DNA from: Rhodonellum psychrophilum GCM71 = DSM 17998
GTDB taxonomy: Bacteria; Bacteroidota; Bacteroidia; Cytophagales; Cyclobacteriaceae
Assembly (NCBI RefSeq): GCF_000381545.1
Contig: NZ_KB906688.1
Coordinates: forward strand, 26,004-90,003
Direction: 5' to 3'
Length of the DNA stretch: 64,000 bases
Below, one piece after another: positions 9,333 to 17,363 of the stretch. The notes below the pieces were generated by a model. The model did no database searches. It saw nothing but the letters and a program-made list of their open reading frames with translations, and was not told the origin of the DNA. A program made the position numbers and the translations under genes. Each line of letters starts with the position of its first letter. Position 1 is the first letter of the stretch.

Positions 9333-11747
9333 ATGAAAAAGGAATTGACAAGAACTTCAGCCGCGATCATGTTTTCGGACATCGTCGGATATACCGCCTT
9401 GATGGGGGAAAATGAAGAGCATGCGTTCAAGTTGCTGAAAAAAAACACAAAAAATCACCACGATATCCTCAAATCCCATCACGGAAAGATGGTCAAAGAA
9501 CTTGGCGATGGAGTTTTGTGTGTGTTCGAAAATGTGACCGAGGCCGTACAGTCCGCCTTGGATATCCAGCGGCTTTACAAAGATTCAAATGAAATCAGTC
9601 TTCGGATAGGAATTCATTATGGCGAGGTAATATGTGACAAATCAGATATCTATGGAGATGCCGTCAATCTGGCCTCCAGAATCCAAATGATCGGAATTCC
9701 CGGATCAATATTGTTGTCGGAAAGGGTCCATCAGGAAATTTCCCATGTGTCGGTTTTCAAATGTGTTTCCTTAGGAAATTTTGATTTAAAAAATGTCAAC
9801 CATACCACCGAAATTTTCGCCCTAGCCCTTCCAGGCCTAAAAGTGCCCAAACGCGGAGATTTGGAAAAAATCCTTAGGAAGCAGGAGAAAAAACTCATGT
9901 TGGCGGGCTTGGTCTTCCTGTCCCTTTTGGTGATGGCGCTTTGGATGTATTACAGTTCTTATATCAGGGCACTCACAAACGAACCTGAAAAGTCCATTGC
10001 CGTCTTGCCATTCCAAAATATCGACAACAATCCCGAAAATGACTTTTTTAGTAAAGGCTTGACAGAAGACATCATTTCACACCTTTCCAAAATATCGAGT
10101 TTGAAAGTGATCTCAAATGCAAGCGTAGAGGCCTATGACTACCAAAATGAATCCCTCAAGGACATCGCAGCCAGTTTGGGGGTAAATGTAATTCTCGTGG
10201 GAAGTGTGCAGCGCTCGGGGAATACCGTCAGAATCCGGGTGCAATTGGTCGACGCAGTCAATGAGGTGAATTTATGGGCCGAAACATTCGACAGGGAGTT
10301 AGTGGGGCTTTTTGATGTACAAAGTGAAATTGCCTTCAACATCGCGCAGTCGATGAGTGCCCGGCTGACCAAGGAAGAAATTTTGCTCTTGGACAAAAAA
10401 CCCACGGCAAACATCAGCGCTTACGAAATTTACCTGAGAGGAAGGGACTATTATTATCAATATGAGGCCGGTACCAATAAATTGGCAATCGATGAATTCA
10501 AAAAAGCGATTCAAATGGATTCCAGTTTTGCCTTGGCTTGGGCAGGTTTGGGTGATGCGTACGGTCAATTGTATGGGCGGTTCAATGGGGAGAAATTCTG
10601 GATTGATTCCAGTCTGGTGGCAAGTCAAAAAGCCCTCAGCTTGGATTCCAATCTTTCGGAGGCGTACAATTCAATGGCAATTGCCCATAATTACAGAAGT
10701 GAATATGACAGAGGGTTTGAGCTCTTGCAGAAAGCGGTTTCGCTCAACCCAAACAATGCACAGGCGGTTGGGAATCTGGGGACCGGGTATTTTTTCAAAG
10801 GAAACCTTGAGGAAGCCCTCAAGTGGGAAAAGAAGGCAGCGGGGCTCAATCCAAAACATTATGTCCCTTACCAAATCGTGGGATGGACCTACAGACTTTT
10901 GGGAGATTATGAAAATGCGGAATTGTGGTTGAATAAATCACTTGAATTAAAACCATTTAGGGATACCTACGAACAACTTGCCCTTCTTTACATAGGCCAA
11001 GGTAAAAAAAGCGAAGCCAAAAAGCTGATCCCTGAACTTTTCAAACTCGGACCAACAGAAAAAGTGTATGAAACTGCTGGCCTGATTGCCTTTATGTGTG
11101 GAGATCCTAAAATGGCTAAAACCTTTTTTGAAAAATCCCTGGATCTAAATCCCTTGTTTGGAAGAGATCCGATGGCCATCAGTGCAATCTATTTGGGACA
11201 TATTCTGCTTGCCGAAAAAGAATATTTGGAAGCCAATTTGTATCTGGACAATGCGTTTGAATTGAACCTTCAGGAAATAAGGAAAGGTGCCCAATATGAG
11301 GAGCATGCCTTCTACTTGGCCGGAATCTATGCCACCAGAGGCAAAACAGAGGAAGCAATCCAGTATCTGAAAATCGCAAGGGGCCAGAATTGGAAGGATC
11401 ATGTTTTGGCTTTTTACAATCCACTTTTCAAAAGTATTCATGACCATCCGGAGTTTGTCAATATCTGTAAGGAAATGGAAACCGAAATGAAAACCCAATT
11501 GGAGAGGGCCCAAAAAAATCAGACCCTCGGGATATTGTATGAATTTCCCTGGAAGGTGATTGAGCCGTCGATTGCGGGTGGAGCTGCCTTTGCGTGGATA
11601 ATTCCTGCCACCAGTGCACAAGCCATGGAAGTTCCGGACATCACTTCATATGTCGCATCTGGAAAAGTAGAAAACACAGCAGTCCCCGGTGCTACCCAAT
11701 CCACTGGAGGTATTCCTGAATTGGAGTACGAGGCAAAGTTGCCATAG
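9333..11747 (+). CDS. Class III adenylate/guanylate cyclase with TolB-like and TPR domains
   Basis: Order in the 804-residue protein: cyclase homology domain (about 8-165) with metal-binding Asp in FSDIVGYT (D16) and GDG (D59) and the GDAVNLASRIQ block; one membrane helix (about 188-208); a TolB/FlgO-like domain beginning SIAVLPFQNI (about 221-345); then TPR-like helices to about 720. This layout is known in Proteobacteria and Bacteroidota and suggests a membrane-anchored signalling enzyme whose cyclase domain is cytoplasmic. Both catalytic Asp are present, so activity is plausible. The last 76 residues (about 729-804) are encoded antisense to the subtilase gene, are unlike TPR sequence and may be read-through. 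An A7 run at 11512-11518 sits where the overlap starts, and a one-base change there would end the protein within about 20 codons. Confidence 0.82.
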   Translation: MKKELTRTSAAIMFSDIVGYTALMGENEEHAFKLLKKNTKNHHDILKSHHGKMVKELGDGVLCVFENVTEAVQSALDIQRLYKDSNEISLRIGIHYGEVICDKSDIYGDAVNLASRIQMIGIPGSILLSERVHQEISHVSVFKCVSLGNFDLKNVNHTTEIFALALPGLKVPKRGDLEKILRKQEKKLMLAGLVFLSLLVMALWMYYSSYIRALTNEPEKSIAVLPFQNIDNNPENDFFSKGLTEDIISHLSKISSLKVISNASVEAYDYQNESLKDIAASLGVNVILVGSVQRSGNTVRIRVQLVDAVNEVNLWAETFDRELVGLFDVQSEIAFNIAQSMSARLTKEEILLLDKKPTANISAYEIYLRGRDYYYQYEAGTNKLAIDEFKKAIQMDSSFALAWAGLGDAYGQLYGRFNGEKFWIDSSLVASQKALSLDSNLSEAYNSMAIAHNYRSEYDRGFELLQKAVSLNPNNAQAVGNLGTGYFFKGNLEEALKWEKKAAGLNPKHYVPYQIVGWTYRLLGDYENAELWLNKSLELKPFRDTYEQLALLYIGQGKKSEAKKLIPELFKLGPTEKVYETAGLIAFMCGDPKMAKTFFEKSLDLNPLFGRDPMAISAIYLGHILLAEKEYLEANLYLDNAFELNLQEIRKGAQYEEHAFYLAGIYATRGKTEEAIQYLKIARGQNWKDHVLAFYNPLFKSIHDHPEFVNICKEMETEMKTQLERAQKNQTLGILYEFPWKVIEPSIAGGAAFAWIIPATSAQAMEVPDITSYVASGKVENTAVPGATQSTGGIPELEYEAKLP

Positions 11748-12775
11748 CCGTTTTTACAATCAAAATCCAGGGCTGCCACTGTAAAAACCCTGGGATTGGA
11801 ACTATGGAAACAACCGGGCAAATTCCGATTGGCATCTCCAAAATCATTGCCAGCTGACATCACTATATATGAACCCCTCCGTGCCAACCTTCGGATTGCC
11901 GGGATCACATTGCGATTGGAAGCGCAATTGTCCACGTCATATTCTCCCAAGCTAATCATGACGACATCTCCTTTTATTGCATTTCGAGCAAGATAATCAA
12001 AGGCCAAAAGCAAATCAGACCAATATCCTTCTCCGCAGCGATCGAGCACTTTCAAGGGAACCACTTTTGCAAATTTTGAAACCCCATTCATCCCATATCC
12101 ATCAGGACTTTGGTTTGCTGCTTTGCCGGCAGCTATTCCGGCACAATGGGTTCCATGTCCGGTGCCATCAACGGTAGCATCAGGTTCTCCATCGACAAAT
12201 GATTTTGCAAATCGGGTTTCTACGTTCAGGTCGGGATGGTTTTTGTCCACCCCTGAGTCCAATATCCAGATCCATTTCATGGGATTTGCGCTTTCCACGG
12301 AACCACCCACCAAATTCACCGCGCAACTCGTCTTTTTTGTGGGATCATAATTCCAAGATTGCTGGATAGGCCTGCCTTGTTGGATGGGTCTTCCTTGCTG
12401 TATGGGTCTTCCCTGCATTTGGAAATCCGGCTCTACATTTTCTACAAAGGAGTCCTTTTCAAGCGTCCTTATTTCCTCATTGGTCAAGTAAGCAGTGAAA
12501 CCAATATTGCTGAAGATAAATTTATTTTCGACCTCAATCCCATAACCCTTGGCAAATTCATCGATCTGGTCAAGAAGTAGAAGCATTTTATCATCATACT
12601 CCTGCGCGGGTTTTTCCGGACGCTCCTCTTTTAAATCTTCTTGGATGAGCGGAGAAGCAAATGAATCGTTCAGAATGATAATAAAACGTTTTTTTTTCGA
12701 CTCTTGGACCAAAATCATTGAGACAAGAGCGGGTAAAAATGACAAAACAAGTAGGCTTGCGATTTCCATGGTCAT
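11519..12775 (-). CDS. S8 family serine peptidase (subtilase) with I9-type propeptide
   Basis: The protein has 418 residues: an N-terminal hydrophobic segment (about 4-23, signal peptide or anchor), an inhibitor-I9-like propeptide (about 30-118), three copies of a six-residue repeat QGRPIQ (about 121-138), then the S8 catalytic domain. The triad is visible as Asp173 in ILDSGVD, His207 in GHGTHCAGIAAG and Ser383 in SGTSMAC, with the oxyanion Asn in MSAGNDFGDANR. It is complete, ending shortly after the Ser as in related Bacteroidota subtilases. It is probably exported and self-activated by propeptide removal; the repeat sits at the likely processing junction. The gene converges with, and overlaps by 229 nt, the cyclase gene. 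ATG at 12769 (third codon) is an alternative start. Confidence 0.9.
   Translation of the reverse strand: MTMEIASLLVLSFLPALVSMILVQESKKKRFIIILNDSFASPLIQEDLKEERPEKPAQEYDDKMLLLLDQIDEFAKGYGIEVENKFIFSNIGFTAYLTNEEIRTLEKDSFVENVEPDFQMQGRPIQQGRPIQQGRPIQQSWNYDPTKKTSCAVNLVGGSVESANPMKWIWILDSGVDKNHPDLNVETRFAKSFVDGEPDATVDGTGHGTHCAGIAAGKAANQSPDGYGMNGVSKFAKVVPLKVLDRCGEGYWSDLLLAFDYLARNAIKGDVVMISLGEYDVDNCASNRNVIPAIRRLARRGSYIVMSAGNDFGDANRNLPGCFHSSNPRVFTVAALDFDCKNGYGNFASYSNSGIPPVDWVAPGTAVFSTFPDATYEVMSGTSMACALVAGIIHAKAAPPAIDGSITFQGNSYNIPRV
12363..12416 (-). repeat. Three tandem 18-bp units inside the subtilase gene
   Basis: Units 12363-12380, 12381-12398 and 12399-12416 each encode the six-residue unit Q-G-R-P-I-Q (phase arbitrary). 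The first unit differs from the others at a few positions. The unit length is a multiple of 3, so copy number can change without a frameshift. Confidence 0.85.
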
Positions 12776-12779
12776 AAAA

Positions 12780-12953
12780 GTTTAACCCATGGGATGCATT
12801 CACATTTCTTCTCGAGCTTGAAAGTGATTGATAATCAGTAAATGGTTCGCTTTTTTTGTCTTCTCCAGTTCAATTAGACGCCACATTCTCCCAATAGTCT
12901 GATTTTCTAGCATTTTCAACCCCTTGGATAAACCAATGCATATTTTGGGTTGG
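12780..12953 (-). repeat. Dispersed intergenic element, copy A (diverged, full length)
   Basis: The right-end motif (GTTTAACCC then ATGCAT) begins at 12780, five bases from the subtilase start codon. The left-end block (rc: AACCCAAAATATGCATTGG) ends at 12953. Interior blocks AGAAAATCAGACTATTGGGA match the other copies. About 174 bp, minus orientation, filling most of the gap to the hydrolase gene. Confidence 0.7.
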
Positions 12954-13029
12954 ATAAAATTAAAAGTCTAATGACAAGGAAGTTAGCTAATTTTCTACAA
13001 AATTCAAATGCCAACATTCCAAGAAATGC

Positions 13030-13839
13030 TTAAGCAATTTCTGAATTCTCCTTCAGTAGGTAATCCACCGTTTCCTCGATAAGGGTATTGTGTCCACAGG
13101 GCAATTCGAGGATTTGGATGTGTGGGATTTTGGAGCTGAAAGGGTGGAGGTTTTCGGAAGTGACCATTTTATCAAATTTTCCAGAAACCAAAGTAATCGG
13201 TGTTTGGGATTCCCGAAAAGCAGCGATAATCTTTTCTAAGTCAGGCTGAAGGGGTTTGAAGACATTCCAGGTGAAATAGACCTGAGCCCGCTTGGTTCGG
13301 GTGCGCATCTGGGATTTCACGAATTTGATAAAGCTGCTTTCCAATAGTCCCAGGCGGTGAAAACGGTCCATCCATTTGAAAAATTGCCTGGGATGAAAAA
13401 CCACGTACTTGAACAAGCGGTTGAAGGCACCTGGAAATGTCGCCATGTTGTACCAAAATCCGGTTTTGATACCGTCTGGAGCCATTAATAGGAGAGAAAT
13501 CACCCTTTCGGGAAACAATTCGAAAGTGACCAAGGAAAATTTCCCACCCATGCTGTAGCCCACCAAATGGAATTGTTCAAAATCCTCCTTTTCCATCAGA
13601 TTCAAAAGGATTTCCTCCCAAACCTGTTTTGTTAGTTTTTGACGGGTGCTGATCCAACTGCTGTGTCCATGATAGAAAACATCAAATACCAGAAAGCAGT
13701 CATTATTGGTTTTCAACCTTAGAAAGGGATCAAAAGCTTTCATCGTCTGGCCAAAGCCATGGAAAAGCAAGTGGATATTTTTGCCGTTACCGTGTTTTTT
13801 GTAGGCCAATTCCCCAAATGGAGTCTGTAAAAATTGCAT
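13030..13839 (-). CDS. Alpha/beta fold hydrolase
   Basis: This 269-residue single-domain alpha/beta hydrolase shows the oxyanion motif LLFHGFGQT, the nucleophile elbow GYSMGG (Ser) and a C-terminal catalytic His in ELPCGHNTLIEE; the acid is probably the Asp in LVSGKFDKMV. It has no signal peptide, so it is cytoplasmic. The substrate cannot be told from sequence; related proteins include esterases and MenH-like enzymes. The start at 13839 (MQFLQTPFGELAYKKHG) is preferred over 13893, because the extra 18 residues are unlike the family. It lies alone between two copies of the dispersed repeat. Confidence 0.85.
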   Translation of the reverse strand: MQFLQTPFGELAYKKHGNGKNIHLLFHGFGQTMKAFDPFLRLKTNNDCFLVFDVFYHGHSSWISTRQKLTKQVWEEILLNLMEKEDFEQFHLVGYSMGGKFSLVTFELFPERVISLLLMAPDGIKTGFWYNMATFPGAFNRLFKYVVFHPRQFFKWMDRFHRLGLLESSFIKFVKSQMRTRTKRAQVYFTWNVFKPLQPDLEKIIAAFRESQTPITLVSGKFDKMVTSENLHPFSSKIPHIQILELPCGHNTLIEETVDYLLKENSEIA

Positions 13840-13905
13840 GTCCAATATTAAATAAAATTGCAGACAAAAAGGTGGTTTGGGTAAGGAACACATTTTTCAA
13901 TGGAA

Positions 13906-14081
13906 TTAAACCCGTTTTATGCAGTTCGAAGTCAATTCAATACGCTACTTAACTGATGTTCAATTAGTTGTGAATTTTTTTCTAAATTCACCCTATTGGT
14001 ATCAGGAATTAGTCTCCCTGTAGTCTGATTTTCTTGCAGTTTCGATCTCATTTGGAAACCTGCTGCATATTTCGGGTTAAA
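13906..14081 (-). repeat. Dispersed intergenic element, copy B (full length)
   Basis: 176 bp in minus orientation. On the plus strand it starts TTAAACCCGTTTTATGCA and ends TGCATATTTCGGGTTAAA, which are imperfect inverted repeats. The interior matches copies C and F closely, e.g. the complement of AATTCCTGATACCAATAGGG. It fills the gap between the divergent hydrolase and TetR genes (13840-14230). Confidence 0.85.
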
Positions 14082-14230
14082 AGAATAATAGTTGGTTATG
14101 GAAATTGAATTGAGTTTTTAAATCGGTAAAAATTGGGTTGTTGGAATGAAATGAAATTTTCTTCTTAAAAAAACCACGGAAACTTTGAACATTCAAATAG
14201 TTTCTCGAGTTTTGCATCTTAATTGAAAAA

Positions 14231-14842
14231 ATGTTGGATACAAAACACAAAATAATCGAAACCGCAACGGATCAATTTATGCGTTTTGGCGTGAGGTCAG
14301 TGACCATGGATGATATTGCCAGGCAAACAGGAGTTTCCAAAAAAACGATTTATCAGGAATTCGCAGATAAAAATCAATTGGTTTACGAGACCTTTCAAGC
14401 GGCTTTGCTGCAAGATACCCAGATGGTCGCCGACCTTCCCCGAGTGAAGGACGGCGTAATCGAGCACCTGATTGGGCTCTTCAACTATATGAAAAGCCGG
14501 TTTGGAGAGGTCAATCCTTTTGTTTTGAACGAAATAGAAAGGTATTATCCACAATGCTGGCAGTTGTTCGAGGATTTTAAGCAGGAGCATATTCTTGAGA
14601 AAATCATCGAAGTCATGGAAACAGGAAAGGAAGAAGGATATTTCCGATCGGAGATCAATACCCAGATCACGGCAAAACTTCGGGTGGAGCAAATGATGAT
14701 CAGTTTTGACCCCATCAAATTCCCCCCCTCCAAATACAATATGGTGGATTTGCAATTGGAAATATTTGAACAGTTCCTTTATGGGATTTTTACAGAAAAA
14801 GGGAGAGCAGCGTATCTAAAACAAAAACTAAGTCAGGCATGA
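14231..14842 (+). CDS. TetR/AcrR family regulator of the RND efflux operon
   Basis: The 203-residue protein has an N-terminal helix-turn-helix (residues about 8-52: RSVTMDDIARQTGVSKKTIYQEFADKNQLV) and a helical ligand-binding C-terminal region. Its stop overlaps the start of the TolC-like gene (ATGA at 14839-14842), so it is the first gene of the efflux operon and probably represses it, with a ligand relieving repression. This follows from position and family; no operator was identified. The closely similar HTH at 28520 makes them paralogues of the same subfamily. Confidence 0.9.
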   Translation: MLDTKHKIIETATDQFMRFGVRSVTMDDIARQTGVSKKTIYQEFADKNQLVYETFQAALLQDTQMVADLPRVKDGVIEHLIGLFNYMKSRFGEVNPFVLNEIERYYPQCWQLFEDFKQEHILEKIIEVMETGKEEGYFRSEINTQITAKLRVEQMMISFDPIKFPPSKYNMVDLQLEIFEQFLYGIFTEKGRAAYLKQKLSQA

Positions 14843-16194
14843 AAACTTTTATGAATCTTAAGGCGGCGATGTCAATCCTCTTGGGCTTGATTTTCATTTC
14901 CCCCAGCTATGGGCAAGAGGTATTGGTACTTACCCTTGAGGAAAGTGTCAAATATGCCATCGAAAACAATGTGGACGCAAAAAATGCACAATTGGAGGTG
15001 ATGGCCTCCAAAGGGATTATTGGGGAAAATTTGGCAAAAGGGCTTCCCCAGATTACGGGAAACTTTGATTTCACCCACAACATGCTTATTCCTGTGGTGT
15101 TCTTGCCCAATGCAGGACCATTTGCGGACCCGAACATAGACTCAGATGTCGTCCCTGCCAGGTTTGGGGTAGATTTCCAATCGGCTCTGGGGGTGAGATT
15201 GGAGCAAATGATCTTTGACGGGTCTTATTTCGTCGGTCTAAAGGCAGCCAAAACCTTGAAAATGCTGACGGAGTTCGATAAGGAAAAAACCGAAAATGAC
15301 ATCATAGAAGGCGTGAAGAAAGCCTATTATTCTGTCTTGGTCAACGACGAAAGAAGGAAATTGGTGGAAGCCAACCTAGGAAGACTCGAAACCTTGTTGC
15401 ACGATACTGAGGCCCTTTTTGAGGCGGGGTTTGTGGAGAAGATCGATGTGTCCAGGATCAAAGTCCAGCGCAACAACCTCAATACCGAGCTTGACAAGGT
15501 GGTGACCGGAACGGCGATCAGTGTTGAAATGCTAAAATTGCAGATGGGACTTCCCATGAATTCAACTATCGAAATCAGTGAAAAACTCAGCGATCTGAAT
15601 GAAAAAGCAGAAATCGCATCACTTTTGGAAAATGATGGCTATAGGAGGGTTGAAATCGACCAGTTGAACACGAACCTTGTGCTGGCCAATTTGGACTTGA
15701 AAAACAACCAAGTACAATACATGCCAAAAATCAACGGCTTTTTGACTTACCAGAGATCAGGTGCTTCCTTGGATTTCAATTCCTTATGGCAAAGCAACAA
15801 TTGGTTTTCCGTCTCTACGGTTGGGGTCAACATGAGTATCCCGATCTTTGATGGCTTCTCGAAAAGCAACAAGATCAAACAAAACAGGGTGCAGATCCAA
15901 CAACTTGAAAACCAGAAGGGATTTGTGGAAAGCAATATCGATATCGAGCGTTTCCAGGCCAAAGCCAACCTCAAGAATAGTCTGAAAGCCTTGTCTGTCC
16001 AGGATGAAAACAGGCAATTGGCCTTGGAAGTATTTCAAATGGCCAAAATCAAGTATGATGAGGGAGTAGGCTCCAACCTGGAAGTGGTGGAAGCGGATTC
16101 CGCATTGAAAGAAGCCGAATCAAATTATTTTTCAGCGCTGTTTGATACGCTGATTTCAAGAGTGGATTTAGAAAAAGCCTTAGGCATATTGTAA
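14839..16194 (+). CDS. TolC family outer-membrane efflux channel
   Basis: The 451-residue protein has a signal peptide (hydrophobic core SILLGLIFISPSYGQ, cleavage around residue 26) and the two repeated outer-membrane-efflux-protein domains (LTLEESVKYAIENNVDAKNAQLEV at the start; EVFQMAKIKYDEGVGSNLEVVEADSALKEAE near the end). It would form the trimeric exit duct of the pump encoded by the next two genes. It overlaps the TetR gene by 4 nt and is followed 33 nt later by the adaptor. Confidence 0.92.
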   Translation: MKTFMNLKAAMSILLGLIFISPSYGQEVLVLTLEESVKYAIENNVDAKNAQLEVMASKGIIGENLAKGLPQITGNFDFTHNMLIPVVFLPNAGPFADPNIDSDVVPARFGVDFQSALGVRLEQMIFDGSYFVGLKAAKTLKMLTEFDKEKTENDIIEGVKKAYYSVLVNDERRKLVEANLGRLETLLHDTEALFEAGFVEKIDVSRIKVQRNNLNTELDKVVTGTAISVEMLKLQMGLPMNSTIEISEKLSDLNEKAEIASLLENDGYRRVEIDQLNTNLVLANLDLKNNQVQYMPKINGFLTYQRSGASLDFNSLWQSNNWFSVSTVGVNMSIPIFDGFSKSNKIKQNRVQIQQLENQKGFVESNIDIERFQAKANLKNSLKALSVQDENRQLALEVFQMAKIKYDEGVGSNLEVVEADSALKEAESNYFSALFDTLISRVDLEKALGIL

Positions 16195-16227
16195 GAAATA
16201 ACAACAAGACAAGCACATAACAATCAT

Positions 16228-17355
16228 ATGAAAATTTACTCCAAATTTTTGATCCTTCCCATACTCGCCCTGGTATTTTCCTGCGCAGAAAAGGATGAAT
16301 TGACAGAAAAAAAGGCAGCGCTTGAAACGCTCAAAAAGGAATCATTGGCCATGAGGACCTCCATTGAGGAGTTGGAAAGAGAGATTTCAAAACTTGATCC
16401 TGAATTCGGTGTTTCCAACCGTAAATCGGTTTTGATCACTACCATCCAGCCTGAGAAAAACAATTTTGCACATTACGTGGAAGTGACCGGCTCTGTGCTT
16501 TCAAAGAAGAATGTCAGTATCAGCGGAGAGACATCCGGTAGAATCCAGGAAGTCGCAGCAGTGGAAGGCATGCGTGTCGGCAAAGGCCAAGTTTTGGCAC
16601 GGATTGATGCCGAATCCATCCAGCGGAACATGGAGGAAGTGGAAAAGCAAATGGAATTGGCAGTCATCATTTTCGAGAAGCAAGAAAGACTCTGGAAACA
16701 GCAGATCGGTACAGAAATCCAATACCTCGAGGCGAAAAACCGAAAGGAAATATTGGAAAAAAACATGGCAAGCCTGAAAACCCAAGCGGACCGCAGTACG
16801 GTGAGAGCACCTTTTTCAGGAACGGTGGAATCCGTAATGGTGAGGTTGGGTGAGTTGGTCCAGCCAGGTACACCCATGTTTCAATTTGTGGGGGAAAGCG
16901 ATCTGTTTATTGAGGCAGATGTGTCCGAACGCTTTATCGGTGTGATCAACAAGGGAGATTCAGTGATGATCAACTTCCCTTCCACAGGCCAAAACTTAAA
17001 AACGAAGGTTACGGCAGTGGGCGCCATTGTCAATGCCGATAACAGGACATTTAAAGTGGAGGTTTTTGTTCCAAAAATGGACAAGTTGAAACCCAATATG
17101 ATTTCGGTATTGAAAATCAAGGATTATGAAAATCCTGCAGCGATCGCGATCCCCAATTACCTGATCATGCAGGACAATTCAGGGGATTATGTCTATGTCG
17201 TGGAAAACAACTTGAGTAAGAAGCGCATTGTGAAGCGGGGAGTGACCTATCAGGAAGTAACGGAGATTTTGGAGGGATTGACTGGGGATGAGCTTTTGGT
17301 GGACAAAGGGTTCAGGGAAGTAGGGGATAATTTCAGTGTAAACATCGCGCAATAG
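16228..17355 (+). CDS. RND efflux periplasmic adaptor (membrane fusion protein, HlyD/AcrA type)
   Basis: The 375-residue protein has a lipoprotein signal (LALVFSC, lipobox Cys about residue 19), a coiled-coil start (KKAALETLKKESLAMRTSIEE), the split barrel-sandwich lipoyl domain (SGRIQEVAAVEGMRVGKGQVLARID and VRAPFSGTVESVMVRLGELV), a helical hairpin between them, a beta-barrel and a membrane-proximal domain. It bridges the inner-membrane pump and the TolC channel in the periplasm. It is 8 nt upstream of the pump gene. Confidence 0.93.
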   Translation: MKIYSKFLILPILALVFSCAEKDELTEKKAALETLKKESLAMRTSIEELEREISKLDPEFGVSNRKSVLITTIQPEKNNFAHYVEVTGSVLSKKNVSISGETSGRIQEVAAVEGMRVGKGQVLARIDAESIQRNMEEVEKQMELAVIIFEKQERLWKQQIGTEIQYLEAKNRKEILEKNMASLKTQADRSTVRAPFSGTVESVMVRLGELVQPGTPMFQFVGESDLFIEADVSERFIGVINKGDSVMINFPSTGQNLKTKVTAVGAIVNADNRTFKVEVFVPKMDKLKPNMISVLKIKDYENPAAIAIPNYLIMQDNSGDYVYVVENNLSKKRIVKRGVTYQEVTEILEGLTGDELLVDKGFREVGDNFSVNIAQ

Positions 17356-17363
17356 TTCTACTT

